A DNA stretch of 64,000 bases from Theobroma cacao (taxonomy: Eukaryota > Streptophyta > Magnoliopsida > Malvales > Malvaceae): contig NC_030857.1 in NCBI RefSeq assembly GCF_000208745.1, positions 13,713,906 to 13,777,905 on the forward strand, in the 5' to 3' direction. Each line of letters opens with the position of its first letter. Within the stretch, counting starts at the first letter, position 1. The notes under the pieces were generated by a model that was given only the letters and a program-made list of their open reading frames with translations, did not search any database and had not been told where the DNA came from. Below, in pieces: positions 58,845 to 64,000 of the stretch. The position numbers were made by a program, and so were the translations under genes.

Positions 58845-58867
58845 TCTCTCTCTCTCTCTCTCTCTCT
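58845..58867. repeat. CT microsatellite
   Basis: A pure (CT)n run of about 23 bp in B8. The other B LTRs have a short CTCTCTCT at the same place. Confidence 0.9.
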
Positions 58868-59106
58868 AGAATGCCCAACTAGTGAGAGAAAGTATGAAAA
58901 TAAGATTTATCAAGGGTTTTGAAGTAAGAGAGTGAAAACATTCAAGGTTCTAGTCAAAAGGGCACAAAGGCATGAAAATTATAGCTAGAGAGAGAAAATT
59001 ATGCAAGCTCCGTCTCAAGCTTCCATGGAGGATGGAAGCAATGTGAGATGGGAAGAGGAGAGGAAGACAAGCTGTTGGAAATTCAAGAAGCTGCTGGAAG
59101 GAGAAG

Positions 59107-59115
59107 ATATTTATA
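59107..59115 (-). promoter_or_regulatory. Likely TATA box of LTR B8
   Basis: ATATTTATA, i.e. TATAAATAT on the minus strand. Confidence 0.6.
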
Positions 59116-59949
59116 GCCAAACTTATCCACTCCACTTAAATTACCAAAATGCCCCTTCACAAATTGGCTTATTCTCCTCTAATCTTTTATGCAATCTTTT
59201 TGCTCTTTTGACAAGGGGACAAGGTTCGTAATGGTCTAGAAATACTTGGGTTCATGTAAACTTAAAAATTTTAACCCCGAGCTAAAAAATGACCATTTTG
59301 CCTCTATCGTAAAAATCATCAAAATTTTTGTTTCCTTTTCATTTTACCCCTAATTTCACCATTCATTTATGCCTTAGGCCTATTTAGGCAATAATATTGT
59401 TTAAAAATCTTACTTTTATGGGCTTACTAAGGAAATGACAAAATTACCCCTGATCAAGGATATCGCATATACTTCTATCTACGAGTCTATAAAGGTCAAG
59501 GTCTCACAATATATACATGTCTTAGCAATTTACATCAAGGTACGTGTGTTCAAGAAAAAGGATTCTAGACTTCCAGCGGAGCAACCATAGCAAAGGTGCA
59601 ACTACTGAATGCCATTGATACCTACCAACAGATGGATACGAGTCTATGAGGACACCTCGACCTAGTTACCAGCTGCCTCTTGATCTGAAAACATGAAGTT
59701 GAAAACAGTGAGTATAAACCTAGTAAGTGAATAAAGAAGGGAGCAAGCATACCATAAGGAAGATTTAACGAAATCATGATGCATTTATCTTTAAGATAAT
59801 GCAATTTAGTTTGGTTCTTATTAAAACCCCTCATTTAAACCACCAAAGAGTAAATCACTTGATGATAAAGAGTTCATACTCAACAAAGGATTTGAAGAAT
59901 GAAAACTTTAATAGCATTCATGCAACTCAAGTCAAGTAAACGACGGGTT

Positions 59950-60330
59950 TTCACTGCAACGGAAAGGCATTCTCGCTACAGTGAAGTTTGGCTAAAATTA
60001 TTAGCTGGACGAGGGTTTCTCTCTTAAATTCCTCATTTCAAACTTAATTATATAAACCCCTAAATGTGGGAGTCCATGATCAATTATGGTGTAAATGAAA
60101 TGGAAAAATATGGCAGAAATCAGCAAAATAGCATGACGGACAGAAACTTTCTCGCTGCAGTGAAATTGTTGTGATCAAAATAGAATGTTTCTCGCTGCAG
60201 CCAGAATCAATCTCGCTGCAGTGAGAAGCTCCAGCAACTTTTTCGCTATAGCGAGAACCAGGTCAGACAAACCTCTCAAACTCGAGAGTTTCTCACTACA
60301 GCAAGAATGAATCTCATCACAGCGAGAACA
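59950..60330. repeat. Palindrome cluster of LTR B7
   Basis: At least six diverged copies of TCTCGCTGCAGCGAGA, some nearly complete (TTTCTCGCTGCAGTGAAA near 60150; AATCTCGCTGCAGTGAGAA near 60208). Confidence 0.78.
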
Positions 60331-60509
60331 GGCACCAACAACAACTTTTGATTCTCTCAAGTATAGGCCATTTAGCTGCAAAGACAAGCTCAACTTAAAC
60401 ATGCTTAGAAATTTCCAAAGTTCAACATGCAAGATTTCACATGCATTACATCCATAAACCATATTCATGAACTTTCTATATCACACACATTTACATATGC
60501 ATATATCGT

Positions 60510-60645
60510 CATCATGTGCACACTCCCTACTCGCACACTCTGTCATCATCATGTGTGCACTCCCTACTCACACACTCCATCATGTGTGCACTCCCTACTC
60601 GCACACTCAACATCATCATGCGTGCACTCCCTACTCGCACACTTC
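60510..60645. repeat. Hairpin minisatellite, B7 type
   Basis: Four units of about 32-35 bp, ATGTGTGCACTCCCTACTC followed by GCACACTC. The stem GTGTGC/GCACAC replaces the TATGTGC/GCACATA stem of B3 and B8. Confidence 0.85.
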
Positions 60646-61502
60646 AACATCACTACCCAACATCATTCATCAATACACAGCACATATTCATAAGATATAT
60701 GCATACATACCAACATAATATAAAGCATATGGATTCATCCTTATACACATCTCACATTTCACAATATCAAAAACATTTAATCAAGGCTTGTTCCCTAGCA
60801 CATATTTTCAAAAAAAAGTTGGATAAAATCATTCAAATATCTTCTGCAAATACATTCACATTCCCAAAACAAGTTTGAAATGTAAGTCCACTCACCGGTA
60901 TTTCGTTGAACCTTTAGTCGATTTTAACTTCCCTAATGGTCTAAATGGGATGGTGGGGCTTCGTTGGAACCTATAATCACATTAACATCACAATTAACTC
61001 AATTCTCATAATTACAAGTTCTACAAGCTATCACCTACTAGTTTCCAAGTGCCATTAAATGGCTATCCATTTTCACTATCCTAATCACTCCAAAGTGAAT
61101 TTACAACCTCAACAACTAAAACACCCATAAGTCTAAACACTAATCATTTCCAACACTAAAATCAATTCTAGTTAACTACTCACCTTGGTAGCTTTGTGCT
61201 TGAAATTCTTTCCAAAAACTTTCAAGCTATTAATAAAGCTTCCTCATTCTCTCTCTAAAACACCTAACTAGTGAGAGAAAGTATAGAAATAAGATTTTTC
61301 TAGGGTTTTAAAGAGAGATAGTGGAAGAGCACAAGGGTTTATGAAAAGCTGCACCAAAAGCATGAAAAGTGGAGCTATTTTAAGGGAGGTTATGGAGGTT
61401 CATATCAAGCTACCATGGATGATGAAAGCAACATGAAAGAGAAGAAGGAAAAAGAAGAAGAAGCTACTAGAAAATGGGAGAAGAAGTTGCTGGAAGAAAG
61501 AG

Positions 61503-61511
61503 ATATTTATA
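61503..61511 (-). promoter_or_regulatory. Likely TATA box of LTR B7
   Basis: ATATTTATA followed by GCCCATGC. The same place as in B8. Confidence 0.6.
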
Positions 61512-61910
61512 GCCCATGCTTATCCACTTCGCTTAAATTACGAAAATGCCCCCTCCACAAATTAGCTTGCTCTCCTCTAATCCTTTATGCAATCTTTTTA
61601 CTCCTTTGACACTAGGACTAGGTCCATAATGGTCTAGAAATGCTCGGGTTCATGAAAACTTTAAATTTTTTACTCGAGGTGAAAAATGACCATTTTGCCC
61701 CTACCGTGGAAATCATCATCAATTTTTATTTCCTTTGTCATTATACCCATATTTTCAACATTCATTTATGCCTTAGGCCTACTTAGACCTTAGTGTTGTT
61801 TAAAATTTACTTTTAGGGGCTTACTAAAGAAATGACGAGATTACCCCTGATTAGGGATATCACGTCTACTTCTATCTATGAATCTGTAAAGGTCAAAGTC
61901 TCACAAAAGG

Positions 61911-64000
61911 ACTAGTTATGGATTTGATAGCTTGAAGTTAAATGATTGAGAGATGTCAAATCTAGTCTAAATGCCATATGGAGTTTTATATTTGAGTTTG
62001 ATATATGAATTGCTTTAACGATCAATTTAAAAGTTTATTGGGTTCAGTATGCAATCAATGATAAAAATGATCCGTTCCGAATGTGACCTCCACAGAGGTA
62101 AAGGATTTAGGAAATATCAATTTTTGAATAAGTTATAAGAGGGAGTTTCTACATCCTAAGTTTAAAAAATTTTGATTTTATAGCCGCAAGGGCAAAATGC
62201 AATAGTTAAGTAAAGCATTCACTTTATAAATGTAATTGGTTAAGGATTGGTGAGTAAAGTTAAGATCTTAACACTAAGTGTTGTACAACTTGATGTTTAG
62301 GTATTTAAGAGTTATTTGGAAACAATTGTCTAATCAAGTTGCATTAAAATGTTATGGTAAAGGTATATGATTGTTAGTAGTGGAATATGCCTAAACGATG
62401 ATCTTTGCATACCACAAAAGGTGAAATGTGGAGTAGACATGTCGAAATTGAGGAAAGTAAGAAATGGGTTCTTACACATGGTAATGGATGTTGACATTTA
62501 AGTGGATGTGTATATGTATACGTGGAGTTACTCATGTCATCGGTGCAAACAAAGAATTGTTCTTAGCAATTTGAGATTTGAACACAATATGCTTGATGGG
62601 TTGCATAGGTAGTATTATAAGATACTAAATTGACATAATATACGCTATTGGAAATAATTTTGAAAATGGGGGAAGAATAAATTCTAGCATTTTGAAGTAA
62701 TGATGTGAGCATAAGTAGAATGATCAAGATAGACAAAATTCTTGATGATACTAAGTTGAAGTGGTTAAACTATTTGAGTTATAAGATAAGAAAGACAATT
62801 ACTTTTGAATACTAAAGAATTGTGGAACACTAGAAGCAGTGAATAATTATGTGCGTGGTGTTATACGTATATGGTGAAGTCATTATACAATGTGGAAAGA
62901 TTATCCTAAGGTGGGATTTATTGATCATTAGCAACTGTTAAGGGATGAGATGAATTTGAAAATATTGGCTTGGCCTATTATATGTGATAAATACAAGAGA
63001 ATATAAATGGCTATGAAAATTGTGACGTAAGCTTGAAGAAAAACCAAACGGTCAAGAATGGTCAATGTAGTAACCTTAAATATAGATGAATAACATTGAT
63101 TAAGTATACCCCAGCAACCACCTCGCCGCAGTGCTAGGAGCACCTCATGTCTAGGACGTATGAGTAAAATGTGGAAGGCGTGAAGCTGAATTTACGAGCT
63201 GAATCATGGTCATTTGGACTTGATGTTAAGCTTTGTTAATTGGAGTTTTAAGGTTTTGGAAAAGTATTTATATGAATGAATTGGAAAGTTTCTTTATTGC
63301 CTTATATATTGACATGTAGGTAAATGAGACAAGAGATTAAGCCTTGTTAAAGGCTAAGGAAAGAGTGAATGAAAAGTAAGGTAAATAATGGGAGAAATAT
63401 GGATGTTGCTATGATGAACATAAGAAGCTTAAGAATAACCAAGGCAATTATACTAAGATAGTTGTGTGGTTCGAATTAAAGACAAAGACGCCTTGGGAGA
63501 TTTGAAATTAAAGTCCGTTAGAACCGATGAGGTGGAATTGTCATTAAGCATACATTGGATTGTTAAAGTTATGAGTGGTTTTAAAGGTAAGCTTTTGATT
63601 GTTTAAGTCCTTAACTGAAGTCCATCAAAGGATGTGTTTAAGTGTTTTGGAAATGTATTGAAAAGCATAAGAGAATATATTAGTTAACTTGCCATAAAAG
63701 ATCGAAATGGCATGGCCATAAGAGGCTCGTGAGCAACCAAGCAATGCATAGGTAAATGTGCAAGGGAGCTATGATTGGTAGATAAGAGTAAAACTTTAAT
63801 GATGGGATAGTATTCACTGCTTTAGGCAATGAACCATAAGTTATGGGCTTGTATCCACTTTGTGAACACTTTGGTGAGATAATTTGGAAGGGTTCTCACA
63901 ATGTGAACATTAAAGCTCAAGGAGCTAATAGTTATATAGTGATGTTGGTGTTCATGACTGATATGTTGCGTAGTACAAAGGTATGTTGCGAGTCTAAGAA
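61911..64000 (+). other. B6 interior, second part: non-coding
   Basis: 2.1 kb to the window end, AT-rich, with stops in all frames and no gag/pol motif. Segments at about 62352-62410 and 62985-63095 (GTAGTAAC and GGAATATGCC-type words) resemble 14286-14350 and 14389-14500 of A1. No polypurine tract or 3' LTR is reached. Confidence 0.6.

Larger units (their letters stand above)
58052..59508 (-). mobile_element. Solo LTR, family B (B8), nested in B7, 1457 bp
   Basis: It starts TGTCACAACCC and ends GTCTCACA, with exact duplications ATATA at 58047-58051 and 59509-59513. Compared with B3 it lacks about 1.1 kb between TTCATCATTCCATCAT and CATCATCTCATATGC, including the whole palindrome cluster. 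It keeps the 42-bp minisatellite of B3. Confidence 0.93.
57781..61905 (-). mobile_element. Solo LTR, family B (B7), split by B8
   Basis: Its two parts are 57781-58051 and 59514-61905 (59509-59513 is the B8 target duplication). It starts TGTCATGACCC and ends GTCTCACA. Exact duplications AAAGG at 57776-57780 and 61906-61910. The net length is about 2.66 kb. It contains its own minisatellite type (60510-60645) and a palindrome cluster (59950-60330). Confidence 0.93.
54464..64000 (+). mobile_element. B6: family B element without visible gag/pol (LARD-like)
   Basis: 5' LTR 54464-56916, PBS 56921-56932, then an interior (56933-57780 and 61911-64000) interrupted by nested solo LTRs and running off the window. 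In a coding Gypsy element gag would start within a few hundred bases of the PBS. Here nearly 3 kb of interior contains no gag, protease or reverse transcriptase motif in any frame. A large non-autonomous derivative is the best reading, with the caveat that the 3' end is not seen. Confidence 0.7.

Noticed and set aside
62928..63143. 71-residue minus-strand ORF in the B6 interior
   Set aside because: No motif; it lies in AT-rich DNA with chance-length ORFs, and the related A1 stretch is not open.

Overview
This window looks like repeat-rich, probably pericentromeric, DNA of a flowering plant (most likely a eudicot). Almost every base that I can assign belongs to an LTR retrotransposon or to a recombination product of one. 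I found no intact host gene, no tRNA or rRNA gene and no CRISPR array. The open reading frames that make sense are broken gag/pol genes. All four primer-binding sites match the plant initiator-Met tRNA type (TGGTATCAGAGC). For reference I call the families A (Ty3/Gypsy, Tekay/Del chromovirus type, LTRs about 3 kb), B (Gypsy-like LTRs of 1.5-2.6 kb that carry palindrome and hairpin arrays), Co (Copia, LTR about 1.07-1.1 kb), Ath (Athila-like Gypsy) and C (unclassified).

Region 1, 1-18391, is a nest. A Copia gag holds a B LTR. That LTR holds A1, a plus-strand family A element with a degenerate gag and no pol (1037-18011). A1 holds a complete but dead family A element, A2, on the minus strand (1945-12869; target duplication TGGTC on both sides). 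A further minus-strand A LTR (1-1036) interrupts the 5' LTR of A1. A2 has gag, protease, reverse transcriptase, RNase H, integrase and a chromodomain-like tail, interrupted by at least seven stops, a frameshift and an 84-bp insert in the integrase that has intron-like ends.

Region 2, 18392-27717, holds two Copia pieces in opposite orientations. The minus-strand piece has gag, PBS and 5' LTR. The plus-strand piece has an extra 3' ORF and the 3' LTR. A solo B LTR (22186-24788, target duplication GATAT) splits the extra ORF, and a 1.3-kb AT-rich stretch (20227-21509) stays unassigned.

Region 3, 25063-54214, is a large direct tandem duplication, with unit 1 at 25063-40598 and unit 2 at 40599-54214. 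Each unit runs: Copia 3' end and LTR, partial B LTR (-), Athila-like 3' region (-), B LTR (+), C element, solo A LTR (-, target duplication CTAAA), C element. The unit junction at about 40598 shows 3 bp of microhomology. Unit 2 has lost about 1.9 kb that unit 1 keeps.

Region 4, 54464-64000, is a plus-strand B element with LTR and PBS but no gag or pol in the nearly 3 kb of its interior that is visible. This is LARD-like (large non-autonomous retrotransposon derivative). Its interior holds a solo B LTR (target duplication AAAGG), which itself holds a second solo B LTR (target duplication ATATA). Parts of the B interior resemble the non-coding interior of A1, although their LTRs belong to different families. 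Identities quoted here are judged by eye; nothing was aligned by program.
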